Shown here: one piece after another, positions 44,203 to 53,656 of the stretch
Layout: the number at the start of each line of letters is the position of its first letter
Position numbering within the stretch: position 1 is the stretch's first letter
Assembly: GCA_016720585.1 (NCBI GenBank)
Contig: JADKKH010000004.1
Location: forward strand, 124,001-188,000
Source: Chitinophagaceae bacterium
GTDB lineage: Bacteria; Bacteroidota; Bacteroidia; Chitinophagales; Chitinophagaceae
DNA length: 64,000 nucleotides
Direction: 5' to 3'
The notes under the pieces: model-generated
The model's database searches: none
What the model was told of the DNA's origin: nothing
What the model saw: only the letters and a program-made list of their open reading frames with translations
Made by a program: the position numbers and the translations under genes

Positions 44203-44231
44203 GAAACCTGCCTGTCCGGTAGGCAGGTTTC
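44203..44231. repeat. Perfect palindrome between mqnE and the nucleoside permease
   Basis: GAAACCTGCCT and AGGCAGGTTTC form a perfect 11-bp stem around GTCCGGT. The core CCTGCCT...AGGCAGG is repeated at 58184-58203, so it is one of the genome's dispersed palindromes. It lies between two divergent genes and might affect either promoter. Confidence 0.7.
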
Positions 44232-44288
44232 AAAACATTAAAATCCTTATCTTCCCTTTTGATTCTTCATAAATCCAAAAACTGCATC

Positions 44289-45530
44289 ATGAATATCAAG
44301 TTTCGTCTTATCATTCTGAATTTTTTGCAATTCTTCCTTTGGGGTGCCTGGCTTATTTCCTTTGGAGGTTACATGATCGTTACGTTAAAGTTTACAGGGG
44401 TACAGGTGGGAAGTGTATATGCTGGAATAGGACTTGCTTCTATTTTTATGCCGGCTTTGCTGGGTATTGTGGCGGACAGATGGATAAATGTTGAAAAAGT
44501 GCTGGGTGCCTGTCATGTAATTGGTGCGGGTTTGTTATTATGGGCATCCACGGTGACAGATTATGGAACTCTGTATTTCGTTATGTTGTTTAATTTAATG
44601 GTGTATATGCCAACGATCGCATTGGCGAATTCGGTCTCATATGCCATACTGGAGAAAAATAACTATGACATTGTCAAAACATTTCCGCCCATCCGGGTCT
44701 GGGGTACCATTGGTTTTATTGCGGCCATGTGGCTTGTTGATGCATTGCATTGGACATTAAGTGCCAATCAACTCTATGTAAGTGCAACGGCTGCTTTGGT
44801 ATTAGGCATTTATTCATTTACGTTGCCGGCATGCCCGCCTGTAAAATCAAATGAAAAGAAAAGCCTCGCTTCTTCATTAGGCCTGGATGCCTTTGTATTG
44901 TTCAAGCGGAGAAAAATGGTCATCTTTTTCATCTTCGCCATGTTCTTAGGGGCTGCCTTACAGATCACCAATTTATTCGGAGGCACTTTCCTGGATGATT
45001 TTAAAAATGTTTACCCGGATTCCTTCGGTGTTAAACATCCCAATGTGTTATTATCCATTTCCCAGATTTCAGAAACACTGTTCATTCTTACCATTCCTTT
45101 TTTCCTGAGAAAATTTGGTATCAAGAAAGTGATGCTGATGAGCATTTTTGCCTGGGTACTACGGTTTGGTTTATTTGGGATCGGTAACCCCGGGGATGGG
45201 TTATACCTGCTCGTTATTTCCATGGTCGTATATGGAATGGCATTCGACTTCTTCAATATCTCCGGTTCTTTATTTGTAGAGAGAGAAGCAGAACCAAAAA
45301 TAAGATCCAGTGCACAGGGTTTGTTTATGCTGATGACAAATGGCATTGGAGCTTTCTTTGGCGGTATGATAAGCGGCTGGGTGGTTGACCATTTTACCAC
45401 CAATGGGGTAAGGGACTGGCAAAGTATCTGGTTTAGTTTTGCGGCTTATGCACTGGTTTTAGGAATTACATTTCCGTTTATCTTCCGGTATAAACATGAT
45501 CCCACGATGGTGGCGGAAGTAAAGCATTAA
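44289..45530 (+). CDS. Nucleoside:H+ symporter-like MFS permease
   Basis: A 413-residue inner-membrane transporter with about twelve helices. The N-terminal helix FLQFFLWGAWLISFGGYM, then GIVADRW in the first loop and the block PPIRVWGTIGFIAAMW resemble NupG/XapB nucleoside permeases of the major facilitator superfamily. It probably imports nucleosides with protons. I start at 44289 (MNIKFRLI), ten codons inside the longest frame. It ends just before a bidirectional terminator shared with thioredoxin. Confidence 0.88.
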   Translation: MNIKFRLIILNFLQFFLWGAWLISFGGYMIVTLKFTGVQVGSVYAGIGLASIFMPALLGIVADRWINVEKVLGACHVIGAGLLLWASTVTDYGTLYFVMLFNLMVYMPTIALANSVSYAILEKNNYDIVKTFPPIRVWGTIGFIAAMWLVDALHWTLSANQLYVSATAALVLGIYSFTLPACPPVKSNEKKSLASSLGLDAFVLFKRRKMVIFFIFAMFLGAALQITNLFGGTFLDDFKNVYPDSFGVKHPNVLLSISQISETLFILTIPFFLRKFGIKKVMLMSIFAWVLRFGLFGIGNPGDGLYLLVISMVVYGMAFDFFNISGSLFVEREAEPKIRSSAQGLFMLMTNGIGAFFGGMISGWVVDHFTTNGVRDWQSIWFSFAAYALVLGITFPFIFRYKHDPTMVAEVKH

Positions 45531-45550
45531 CTAAAATCATTTTTATTAAA

Positions 45551-45590
45551 AAACCCCGTCTCATATAAAGTGAGAAGGGGTTTACGTTTT
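45551..45590. terminator. Bidirectional terminator
   Basis: AAACCCC and GGGGTTT pair, then after one mismatch TCTCA pairs with TGAGA across a seven-base loop. T-rich stretches follow on both strands. It separates the convergent nucleoside permease and thioredoxin genes and can serve both. Confidence 0.8.
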
Positions 45591-45602
45591 TATAGGAGAA
45601 GC

Positions 45603-45920
45603 TTAGATATGCGCTTCAATCTTTTTTACAAAATTCCCTTTGGGTTGTGCTCCTACTAATTTGTCAACGACCTGTCCGTTCTTAATAAAAAGAATAGCCG
45701 GAATAGATGTGATGCCATAGTTCATAGATACCTGCGGGTTTACATCCACATTTACTTTGCCAACGTTAACCTTGCCATCATATTCTTTGCTCAGTTCTTC
45801 AATAACCGGCCCGATAGCACGACAGGGTCCACACCATTCAGCCCAGAAATCCACTACGGTCAGTTTATCAGAAGCCAGTACATCAGCCTGGAAATTTAAA
45901 TCGGTAAACTCTTTTGCCAT
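45603..45920 (-). CDS. trxA: Thioredoxin
   Basis: A 105-residue cytosolic thioredoxin with the redox motif WAEWCGPCRAIGP (about residues 25-37), the cis-proline in TSIPAILFIKNG and the C-terminal VGAQPKGNFVKKIEAHI. It reduces disulfides in ribonucleotide reductase, MsrA (encoded at 57176) and other targets. I prefer the start MAKEFTD, two codons inside the longest frame. About 240 bp separate it from dnaE, upstream on the same strand. Confidence 0.96.
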   Translation of the reverse strand: MAKEFTDLNFQADVLASDKLTVVDFWAEWCGPCRAIGPVIEELSKEYDGKVNVGKVNVDVNPQVSMNYGITSIPAILFIKNGQVVDKLVGAQPKGNFVKKIEAHI

Positions 45921-46002
45921 TTTCAATTTTTTGTTTTTTTCCTTAGTCCCAACGGGGAGAGAAAGGGATTTGTTTAATAATTGATTTCTTTTTATCCTTT
46001 GT

Positions 46003-46019
46003 TCCGATAACTATCGGGA
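46003..46019. repeat. TCCGATA-AC-TATCGGGA palindrome
   Basis: A short inverted repeat in the gap between dnaE and trxA. The same arms (CCGATA...TATCGG) form the perfect palindrome at 63747-63762, so this is another dispersed repeat family. Confidence 0.55.
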
Positions 46020-46163
46020 TTGCTCAGGAGGAGGGCAAATTTAAGTCCGTTTCAGTTAACATGAAGTAGTGTCGTGGATTTGTGTAAAACTTGTCATAAG
46101 ACTTAGTCATTTCTCTGACAAAGCTGCTAAAAAGTCTCCCTCTTGTCTAAACTTAGAACGGCA

Positions 46164-49100
46164 TTATATAGTTTGTACCTGTACATCAAGTTCAGGGCTT
46201 TTTTCAAGGAACTGTATCATTTCTTCATTCATTTCAAAACCTTTGTTGGTTGTAAGCAGGCTGATTTTCATACGGTTCTTGGGTTCTGTCAAGGTAAATT
46301 TCAAGGTGGAATTGCCCGGAAAATTTTTGACATTTTTCTCAACAAAACTGATCATTTCCGGGTTGATGTCCTGCGGGTGTGCTTCAATGGTTATCTGTTT
46401 CGTCATATTTCGCTTCATGGTTTCAGCAAGTGATACCGACATTACTTTAAATTCAAATTCGTCTTTATTGTACCGCGGTTTGAAATAACCATTAATAAGC
46501 ACCGTACTTCCGGTTTGTAAAATGGGCGTGAGACGCATATAATCTTCACTGAATAACGGGAACTCTGTCTTCCCGGAATAATCTTCAATAATAAAATTGC
46601 CGTATTTATTTCCGCTCCGCGCAATTTTGTGCTGGGCATCGGCCACCAGGCCCACGATACGGAAAGGCCGGCCGGGATTTGGTTGCATTTTGATCGCTTC
46701 TTTGAATTCATTGAAATCAACGATGGGCGTTACACCATAATGCCTCATTTCAAATTTGTAATGATCGAGCGGATGACCACTTAAAAATATTCCGGTTACT
46801 TCTTTTTCATGATCCAATTGTTTTATCAATGCCCAGGTTTCACATTCCGGGATCCGGGGTGGCGGAATTTCCATGCTGATGGGCAGATCGCCGAATAAGG
46901 TATTGGTGGCCGTGGCATTCTGTGTGGCATATACCTGCCCGTATTTAATAACTTTCTCCAAACCGTTAATGATTTCGCCTTCTGGAACATTAAAATATTG
47001 TGCCCGGTGATGTTCGGTAAAACAATCGAAGCCGCCGGCATAGGCCAGGCTTTCCAGGGTTTTTTTATTTACGGTCCGTTGATTGATCCGTTTGATAAAA
47101 TCAAAAATATTAGGGAAGGCGCCTCCTTTTTTCCGTTCTTCAATGATACTTTCAACTGCAGCTTCGCCCACACCTTTCAATCCACCAAGACCAAAACGGA
47201 TTTCACCTTTATCATTTACGGCAAAACCTTTTAAGGATTCATTGATGTCCGGCCCCAGCACTTTTAGTCCCATCCGTTTGCATTCTTCCATAAAGAATGT
47301 GATCTTATCAATACTGCCGGCATTGTTCAATACGGCCGACATGTACTCAGCCGGGTAATGTGCTTTTAAGTAGGCTGTCTGGTATGCTACATAGGCATAA
47401 CAGGTGGAATGGGATTTGTTGAAAGCATATTGGGCAAAAGCTTCCCAGTCGGTCCATATTTTTTCTAAACGTTCGGCAGGTAAAAGTTTTTCTGTGGCTC
47501 CCTCAATAAACTGGGCCTTCATTTTATCGAGCACCGACTTTTGTTTTTTACCCATGGCCTTTCGCAATACATCCGCATCACCTTTGCTGAAGCCGGCTAA
47601 TTTTTGAGCCAGCAGCATGACCTGTTCCTGGTACACCGTGATACCATAGGTTTCCTGCAGGTATTCTTCCATTTCCGGTAAATCATATTGAATGGCTTCG
47701 CGCCCATGTTTCCGGTCAATGTAATTGGGTATATAAGCCATCGGACCGGGGCGATACAGGGCATTCATCGCTATAAGATCACCGAATTTATCGGGTTTTA
47801 ATTCACGCAGGTATTTTTGCATACCGGCACTTTCAAACTGGAAGGTTCCAATGGTAGCGCCATGCTGGTAGAGTTCAAAAGTCTTTTTATCATCTAAGGG
47901 AATTTTGTCAATATCAATTTCTACACCGTGTATCAGTTTAATAAGTGCCAGTGCATTTTTGATAATAGTGAGGGTCTTCAATCCCAGGAAGTCCATCTTG
48001 AGAATGCCGGCACTTTCAATATCATTTCCTTCTATCTGTGTCAGCCATAACGTAGATTCCTTGGAAATAGCAATGGGAATCATTTCCATCAGATCTTTCG
48101 GGGCAATGATGATACCCGCCGCATGAATACCGGTATTACGAACAGAACCTTCGAGTCGTTCGGCTTCATGTAACACTTTGCTCAGGATGGTATCTTTTTG
48201 TTTGTAAATCTCCCGGAGCTTTTTTACATTATCCAGGTCTTCATTCCCCATCCCTTCTTTCTCTTCCAGGGATTTTTCCCCTTCCTTAATTTTCATAGGT
48301 GCATGGAGCACCCTTCGTAATTCTGTTCCCGGACGATCGGGTACCAATTTCGTTAAGGCCCGGCTTTCAGGTAAGGGCAGATCCATTACCCGTGCTACAT
48401 CGGCGATACTCGACTTGGCAGCCATGGTGCCATAAGTAATAATTTGTGCTACCTGGTTCTTGCCATATTTTTCTACTACGTAATCAATTACTTTTTGTCT
48501 TCCTTCGTCATCAAAGTCGGTATCTATATCCGGCATCGATTTGCGGTCGGGATTCAAAAATCTTTCAAACAGCAGATTGTATTTGATCGGGTCAATATTG
48601 GTAATTCCGGTACAATAAGCTACCACACTGCCGGCAGCCGATCCCCTGCCCGGACCGATATATACGTTTCGTTCCCGCCCGGCTTTGATAAAATCACTAA
48701 CGATCAGGAAGTAACCGGCAAAACCCATCATTTTGATAGTGAATAATTCAAACTCGATCCGCTCTTTTATTTCTGGGGTTAATTCCGTGTAACGCCTGGC
48801 AGCGCCTTCGTAGGTTATATGCTTCAGGTATTCCCATTGGTTCTGCGATTCGGGAGACACTTTGTATTTGCCAATGGTTTCTTCCTTGGTATGCAACTGA
48901 AATCTTTTTTCAATCGGGAAGTTGGGAAGTAAAATATCCCGGGTGAGATTCAATAACTCCACTTTATCCACTATCTCATTCGTATTATCAATCGCTTCGG
49001 GCAGGTCGCTGAAGACCTGGCTCATTTCTTCCGTTGTTTTAAAATAAAATTGGTCGTTCGGAAATGCAAAGCGGCGGTCTTTTACATGAATATCATCATC

Positions 49101-49844
49101 ATTAAAATCCCGCAGGGCCGGTGTCGATATTTTTTCCCCGGTATTGATGCACAGTAAAATATCATGGGCATTGAAATCATCCCGTTCCACATAATGCGAA
49201 TCATTACTGGCAATAATTTTTACCTGGTATTTCCCGGCCAGTTTCACCAGCACGTCATTCACCTTATCCTGATCGGCCATACCATGGCGCTGCAACTCCA
49301 CATAAAAATCTTCCTGGAAAACATTCAGCCACCATTTGAATTCATTTTCCCCTTCGGCTTCACCTTTTTTTAAGATGGCCTGCGGCACAGAAGCCCCGAG
49401 ACAACAGGTGGTGGCTATCAATCCTTCATGATATTTTAAAATAAGTTCCTTATCGATCCGGGGATATTTGCCATACATGCCTTCCACATAACCGAGCGAG
49501 GTAAGTTTGATCAGGTTTTTATAGCCCACTTCGTTCTTTGCCAGCAGTATCTGGTGGTGGCGTTTGTCTTTTAGTTCTTTGGTAAATGTTTTTTGATGAC
49601 GGGTTTCGGTAATGTAAAATTCGCAACCAACAATGGGTTTTATTTTCACCTTACCACTTTCATCCCTGTTCTTATAGGCTTCAGCAACAAATTCAAAAAC
49701 GCCGAACATATTTCCATGATCGCTGATGGCCAATGCCGGCATGCCATCTTTGATCGCTTTCTTATAAAGGTTCTGAATTGAAGCGGCGCCATCTAATAAT
49801 GAAAACTGTGTATGTACATGGAGATGGGAAAATTTCATGCTCAC
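46164..49844 (-). CDS. dnaE: DNA polymerase III alpha subunit
   Basis: The 1226-residue replicative polymerase catalytic subunit. The PHP domain opens with SHLHVHTQFSLLDGAASI and SDHGNMFGVFEF. The polymerase core has GPGRGSAAGS and the catalytic aspartates in PDIDTDFDDEGRQ (about residues 428-440), then TIGTFQFES. Helix-hairpin-helix (GLGGLKGVGEAAVESI) and OB-fold (VGLVADAQHKIARSGNKYGNFIIEDYSG) regions follow. Length and order are normal for Bacteroidota DnaE. A YncE-like lipoprotein gene ends 6 bp upstream on the same strand. Confidence 0.97.
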   Translation of the reverse strand: MSMKFSHLHVHTQFSLLDGAASIQNLYKKAIKDGMPALAISDHGNMFGVFEFVAEAYKNRDESGKVKIKPIVGCEFYITETRHQKTFTKELKDKRHHQILLAKNEVGYKNLIKLTSLGYVEGMYGKYPRIDKELILKYHEGLIATTCCLGASVPQAILKKGEAEGENEFKWWLNVFQEDFYVELQRHGMADQDKVNDVLVKLAGKYQVKIIASNDSHYVERDDFNAHDILLCINTGEKISTPALRDFNDDDIHVKDRRFAFPNDQFYFKTTEEMSQVFSDLPEAIDNTNEIVDKVELLNLTRDILLPNFPIEKRFQLHTKEETIGKYKVSPESQNQWEYLKHITYEGAARRYTELTPEIKERIEFELFTIKMMGFAGYFLIVSDFIKAGRERNVYIGPGRGSAAGSVVAYCTGITNIDPIKYNLLFERFLNPDRKSMPDIDTDFDDEGRQKVIDYVVEKYGKNQVAQIITYGTMAAKSSIADVARVMDLPLPESRALTKLVPDRPGTELRRVLHAPMKIKEGEKSLEEKEGMGNEDLDNVKKLREIYKQKDTILSKVLHEAERLEGSVRNTGIHAAGIIIAPKDLMEMIPIAISKESTLWLTQIEGNDIESAGILKMDFLGLKTLTIIKNALALIKLIHGVEIDIDKIPLDDKKTFELYQHGATIGTFQFESAGMQKYLRELKPDKFGDLIAMNALYRPGPMAYIPNYIDRKHGREAIQYDLPEMEEYLQETYGITVYQEQVMLLAQKLAGFSKGDADVLRKAMGKKQKSVLDKMKAQFIEGATEKLLPAERLEKIWTDWEAFAQYAFNKSHSTCYAYVAYQTAYLKAHYPAEYMSAVLNNAGSIDKITFFMEECKRMGLKVLGPDINESLKGFAVNDKGEIRFGLGGLKGVGEAAVESIIEERKKGGAFPNIFDFIKRINQRTVNKKTLESLAYAGGFDCFTEHHRAQYFNVPEGEIINGLEKVIKYGQVYATQNATATNTLFGDLPISMEIPPPRIPECETWALIKQLDHEKEVTGIFLSGHPLDHYKFEMRHYGVTPIVDFNEFKEAIKMQPNPGRPFRIVGLVADAQHKIARSGNKYGNFIIEDYSGKTEFPLFSEDYMRLTPILQTGSTVLINGYFKPRYNKDEFEFKVMSVSLAETMKRNMTKQITIEAHPQDINPEMISFVEKNVKNFPGNSTLKFTLTEPKNRMKISLLTTNKGFEMNEEMIQFLEKSPELDVQVQTI

Positions 49845-49850
49845 GGTCCT

Positions 49851-51059
49851 TTATTTCTTATTAAATGTGTAAATACTTATCGAACCACTGCTGTAACTGC
49901 ACACCCAGGCTTCCAGTTTTGTTTCATTTTCAAATATATCCACACCAACCGGGTGGCCACCACAGGGCAAAGATGCCACTTTCTCAAAGTTGTCCGCATT
50001 GATTTTGTACACATCAACAAAATCACTGGTGTAGCAGGTAACAAAGATGAACTTATGGTTTTTGGATAATACAATCGTTCGTGGCTGTGCATGGGTTTTA
50101 GTGGTAAATAACGATTGACCTGAAGCCACATCAATACAGGCAATGGTGCCAAGACTATTATAAGAAACAAATAAATGTCCGCTGGTGTCCATCACAATAT
50201 GCCGGGGGCTGCTCCAGACATTCAGGATGCTTTCGCTTTTCCAGGTGTTATTGTTTACTACGTTCAGGCTGGCACCACCCATAATGGCAATATAGGATTT
50301 CTGATTTTTATCATCTACCGCAATACCTCTGGGGATGGCGGATACAGGAATGGTGCTGATCACTTTTCCAAAAGGATATGCTGCAGCATTCATTTCCAAA
50401 ATACTGGTTGTTCTGGAATGCCAGTTACTGACCAGTAAGAATTTACTATCGGAAGTTCTTGAAATTACTTTCGGCGTTTTACCTGTTTCAATCAGGGGCA
50501 CTCTGAAAGAGTCCCGTTTATCACTACCCGGGTAGATAACCGTCACCGGTTTTGTTTTTTGCCCGGGGGATGCAGGGCCGGAATTTTTTGTAAGATCATT
50601 TATCCAGATCGGCACAATGCCTTCCGCATTATGTAAGGATACCCAAAGAATGGAATCTCCGTGACTAAAACAGGCTTCTACCGGTTTTTCCTGGTAGGAA
50701 GCAATGGGGCGGCTTTTGTTATAATCCCATCCCATTCCTCTTGTCGGGGTAAATTTAAATTCACGGTTTATTTTTCTGGATGCCTGGTCAAATTCATATA
50801 CGCTCATGCCTTCCAGGTTCATAGCATATAATTTTGTCCCCGAAGAATTGAAAATAACAGATTTGGTGCCACCGGCAGCTGCCAGGGTTTCCTTTTTTTC
50901 AAATGATATTTCTGAATAAGGCGTGGAAGGCTTGACAGGGGGGATAGTATCCATTCTCCTGTTCATCAATGTATCAACTGTGATATTCCGGGTTCCGCCC
51001 GAGCTATCACACCCGGTGCTTAAAAACAACAAGGAAAGTAAATAAAAGAGGGTTTGCAT
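49851..51059 (-). CDS. YncE-like beta-propeller lipoprotein
   Basis: A 402-residue protein with a lipoprotein signal peptide ending at Cys17 (LFLSTGC). It then has repeated beta-propeller blades of the YncE/lactonase-like type: KSVIFNSSGTKLYAMNLEGMSVYEF, PRGIAVDDKNQKSYIAIMGG, PRHIVMDTSGHLFVSYNSLG, PRTIVLSKNHKFIFVTCY. Such repeats form a seven-bladed fold, usually in the periplasm or on the outer membrane. No catalytic residues can be named and the function is unknown. It probably shares a transcript with dnaE. Confidence 0.8.
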   Translation of the reverse strand: MQTLFYLLSLLFLSTGCDSSGGTRNITVDTLMNRRMDTIPPVKPSTPYSEISFEKKETLAAAGGTKSVIFNSSGTKLYAMNLEGMSVYEFDQASRKINREFKFTPTRGMGWDYNKSRPIASYQEKPVEACFSHGDSILWVSLHNAEGIVPIWINDLTKNSGPASPGQKTKPVTVIYPGSDKRDSFRVPLIETGKTPKVISRTSDSKFLLVSNWHSRTTSILEMNAAAYPFGKVISTIPVSAIPRGIAVDDKNQKSYIAIMGGASLNVVNNNTWKSESILNVWSSPRHIVMDTSGHLFVSYNSLGTIACIDVASGQSLFTTKTHAQPRTIVLSKNHKFIFVTCYTSDFVDVYKINADNFEKVASLPCGGHPVGVDIFENETKLEAWVCSYSSGSISIYTFNKK

Positions 51060-51206
51060 AATGGTCTTGTAATTACCAATAATAAGTAAATAATTGCATC
51101 CCGCAATTGGCAGAATTCACACAATATTCACAGTGTGTTAGCAATTCTAAACCACTTAGTTACAGTAGGTTAGTCCCCGGGCAATTTTATCCCTTGTAAA
51201 ACGTTT

Positions 51207-51245
51207 TAGTTTTGTGGTTTTTTTGAAAATTTAGCTTTATTTTTG
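51207..51245 (+). promoter_or_regulatory. Candidate -7 boxes for the NlpC/P60 gene
   Basis: TAGTTTTG (51207-51214) and TATTTTTG (51238-51245) both match TAnnTTTG in the 299-bp gap before the NlpC/P60 gene. TTG elements upstream are not at the ideal 19-21 bp, so this is a weak call. The rest of the gap is AT-rich, without a gene. Confidence 0.35.
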
Positions 51246-51358
51246 CCCACTTCCATTAGGGAAAAAATAAGGATTGTTTTTTTTGTTGCTTCGGCTGGTA
51301 AAATAACGATCAGCATTTTTTAAAAACCCCATGAAATCATCCTAAAAAGAAAGACGTA

Positions 51359-52111
51359 ATGGTTAAACAGTTATTGCCAGCAATCATAGTGGTGTTTTTT
51401 TTGAGCAGTTGTTCTTCGTTCAAATCGTTGAATTTTACCAGCAATAAGCAGGTAGGATTATTGCCTGAGCCTGTTTCCCAAAATAAATTTATTGATAATA
51501 TTTCTGTTACACCTTCGACTACGGTTGACAAAACCACAGTACGAACAGAAACACAGGTCACTCTGGAAACAACCCGCGGGATCAATATTGTTGAGACTCC
51601 TGCTGAAAAAAAGGAGTCCGATCTGCTGACAGAATTAATGGAAAGCCGGAAACCAGTGCTGGAAGCTGCTTCATCTGTTCAATTGAAATATGCTATTCTG
51701 TTAAATACGGAAGTTGAATCTTTGCCCAGTAAAACATTGCTGGAAAAAGTGGATGACTGGTATGGCGTTCATTATCGTACCGGTGGTAATACGAAAACCG
51801 GAGTTGATTGTTCCGGGTTTACTGTAGCGGTATATGCAGCCGTATATGGTCTGATGATCCCCCGCGTTTCTCATGAACAATACAGGACAAGCCGTAAAAT
51901 ATCCACCACCGAATTACAGGAAGGCGATCTGGTTTTTTTTAATACCCGGGGCAGAGGTGTATCTCATGTGGGTATTTATCTCGGCAATAACAAATTCATC
52001 CATGCGTCTGTTTCCAAAGGGGTGATGGTGAATGGCCTGTTTGAGCCTTATTATCTCCAGCGTTATGTGGGTGCCGGAAGAATTGACGACAAACAAATTG
52101 TCAGCAATTAA
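51359..52111 (+). CDS. NlpC/P60 family peptidoglycan hydrolase lipoprotein
   Basis: A 250-residue lipoprotein (lipobox LSSC18) with an NlpC/P60 domain in its second half. Catalytic Cys151 is in DCSGF, His203 in SHVGIYLG and His215 in FIHAS; this is the papain-like triad of D,L-endopeptidases that cut peptidoglycan stems. Residues about 20-110 form a threonine- and charge-rich linker. It probably acts in the periplasm on wall remodelling. Its stop overlaps the convergent flippase stop by four bases. Confidence 0.93.
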   Translation: MVKQLLPAIIVVFFLSSCSSFKSLNFTSNKQVGLLPEPVSQNKFIDNISVTPSTTVDKTTVRTETQVTLETTRGINIVETPAEKKESDLLTELMESRKPVLEAASSVQLKYAILLNTEVESLPSKTLLEKVDDWYGVHYRTGGNTKTGVDCSGFTVAVYAAVYGLMIPRVSHEQYRTSRKISTTELQEGDLVFFNTRGRGVSHVGIYLGNNKFIHASVSKGVMVNGLFEPYYLQRYVGAGRIDDKQIVSN

Positions 52112-53616
52112 TCTTTTTTTATTCCTATTTTTTTTTGGAGCGTTCGTATCACCGGTTGAATATCGGGTGATAGTTTCAGGTACAGGGTTCCCGATACATA
52201 AAGCAACAGGAAAACCAGGCTGCGCAGCGTCATGCCAACTATTCCATGCAGGTTCATAAATGCAAAATAACAAATGCCATAACAGGCGGCTGCAAGAAGC
52301 AGCGTATACAGGCTTTGCATAGTGAGCGGGAAGAGCCTGAATTTTTTCCAAAGGAAAAGGATGCGGATGCCGTTATAAATAGTGATGGAGATCATCGTGG
52401 CTATGGCCGGTCCAATAATGCCATATTGTTTGGTAAGAATATAGGTCAGGGGCAGCATGAAGGCCAGTAATAACATCCCGCTTAACAATTCAAATTTCCA
52501 GTGCGTGGAAGTGGTAATGATCTGCGCATTGACGCCAGTGCCCATATCAATAATATTGGTCAATCCCAGTATAAAGAAGACACCTGCGGCCTCCAGGTAA
52601 ACAGGTTTTATCCCAAACGTATGAATGCCATCCTGGAAATTCATCCAGATAAGTAAAAAAATGGCACAGGCAAAAATCAGTTGGTTGATAGAAGAGCGCT
52701 GGTATACTTTTTTCAGCAACGCCATATTTTTATCCTTCCAGGCTTTCGATAAATGAGGGATGGAGGCTGAAATAATGCCCCGTTGCGGTGCCTGGATGAT
52801 ACTGGTCATAATAGTGGCCAGCCCGAAGATGCCGGCTTTATCAAGACCATTGTCCAGTACAGAAGCGATAACGAATGTATCAAAGACCTTGGAAAGCGTC
52901 AGGATCAGTGTGGCACCATACACAAAAGAGCAAAGCGCCATAATCTTTTTTAAAAAGCGCCTGCTGACCTTGCTCACTTTAAAAGTGAAGTGAATTTTTT
53001 TGGTATAAACCAGGTAGGCCAGCAAACTGATAGCGATACCCGGATAGGTAAATGAAAAAAGTTTGATAAAAAGACTGAAGTCGGGAATTAACTGCGTTGC
53101 AAACAAAACGATCAGCCCGGTGGTAAATAATCGCCACTGGACCTCCCGGAAAAAATTAGTAAGAACGGATTTATGCAGGCTCCAGGCAAAAGCTTCCAGC
53201 ACGGAATAAATAGTGAGACCAAGTCCCAGCGGGAATATCCAGTAATAATAGCTAACAAATTGCGGCGCATTGGTGCCGAATTTTTTTATCACAAGATGCT
53301 TCAATGCCAGCCCGGCGATCATCACGAAAATATACCCAACCGTACTCACCAGCAAGGCCCAGGTTATCATATCATTCTTTGACGGGGGAAGATGGTCGTT
53401 GTAATACGGATGAAATTTAAAAATAAACGACGGCATAGCCAGTGCAGCAAATGCGGCCATCATAGTAGCAATAGCAATAAAAATGGTGGTCAGACCGTAT
53501 TCCGCTTCTGTAAAAATTCCCTGGCGGGTAAAAAAATAAGTATTTATTAAACCGACAGCAAAGCCTGTATAAATTACCAGGGAGGAAATAATACTTTGCC
53601 GGCGGATATTGCTCAT
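52108..53616 (-). CDS. Polysaccharide/lipopolysaccharide flippase (Wzx-like)
   Basis: A 502-residue integral membrane protein with about 14 hydrophobic segments, of the MOP/Wzx superfamily (start SNIRRQSIISSLVIYTGFAVGLINTYFF). These proteins flip lipid-linked saccharides across the inner membrane. I start at MSNIRRQ, nine codons inside the longest frame. No glycosyltransferases lie beside it, so the saccharide is unknown. It is on the same strand as the M1 peptidase, about 40 bp downstream of it. Confidence 0.85.
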   Translation of the reverse strand: MSNIRRQSIISSLVIYTGFAVGLINTYFFTRQGIFTEAEYGLTTIFIAIATMMAAFAALAMPSFIFKFHPYYNDHLPPSKNDMITWALLVSTVGYIFVMIAGLALKHLVIKKFGTNAPQFVSYYYWIFPLGLGLTIYSVLEAFAWSLHKSVLTNFFREVQWRLFTTGLIVLFATQLIPDFSLFIKLFSFTYPGIAISLLAYLVYTKKIHFTFKVSKVSRRFLKKIMALCSFVYGATLILTLSKVFDTFVIASVLDNGLDKAGIFGLATIMTSIIQAPQRGIISASIPHLSKAWKDKNMALLKKVYQRSSINQLIFACAIFLLIWMNFQDGIHTFGIKPVYLEAAGVFFILGLTNIIDMGTGVNAQIITTSTHWKFELLSGMLLLAFMLPLTYILTKQYGIIGPAIATMISITIYNGIRILFLWKKFRLFPLTMQSLYTLLLAAACYGICYFAFMNLHGIVGMTLRSLVFLLLYVSGTLYLKLSPDIQPVIRTLQKKIGIKKD

Positions 53617-53656
53617 ATCATAAAGATAAGAGGGGAATGGCAAGCGGCAAGTGCCG

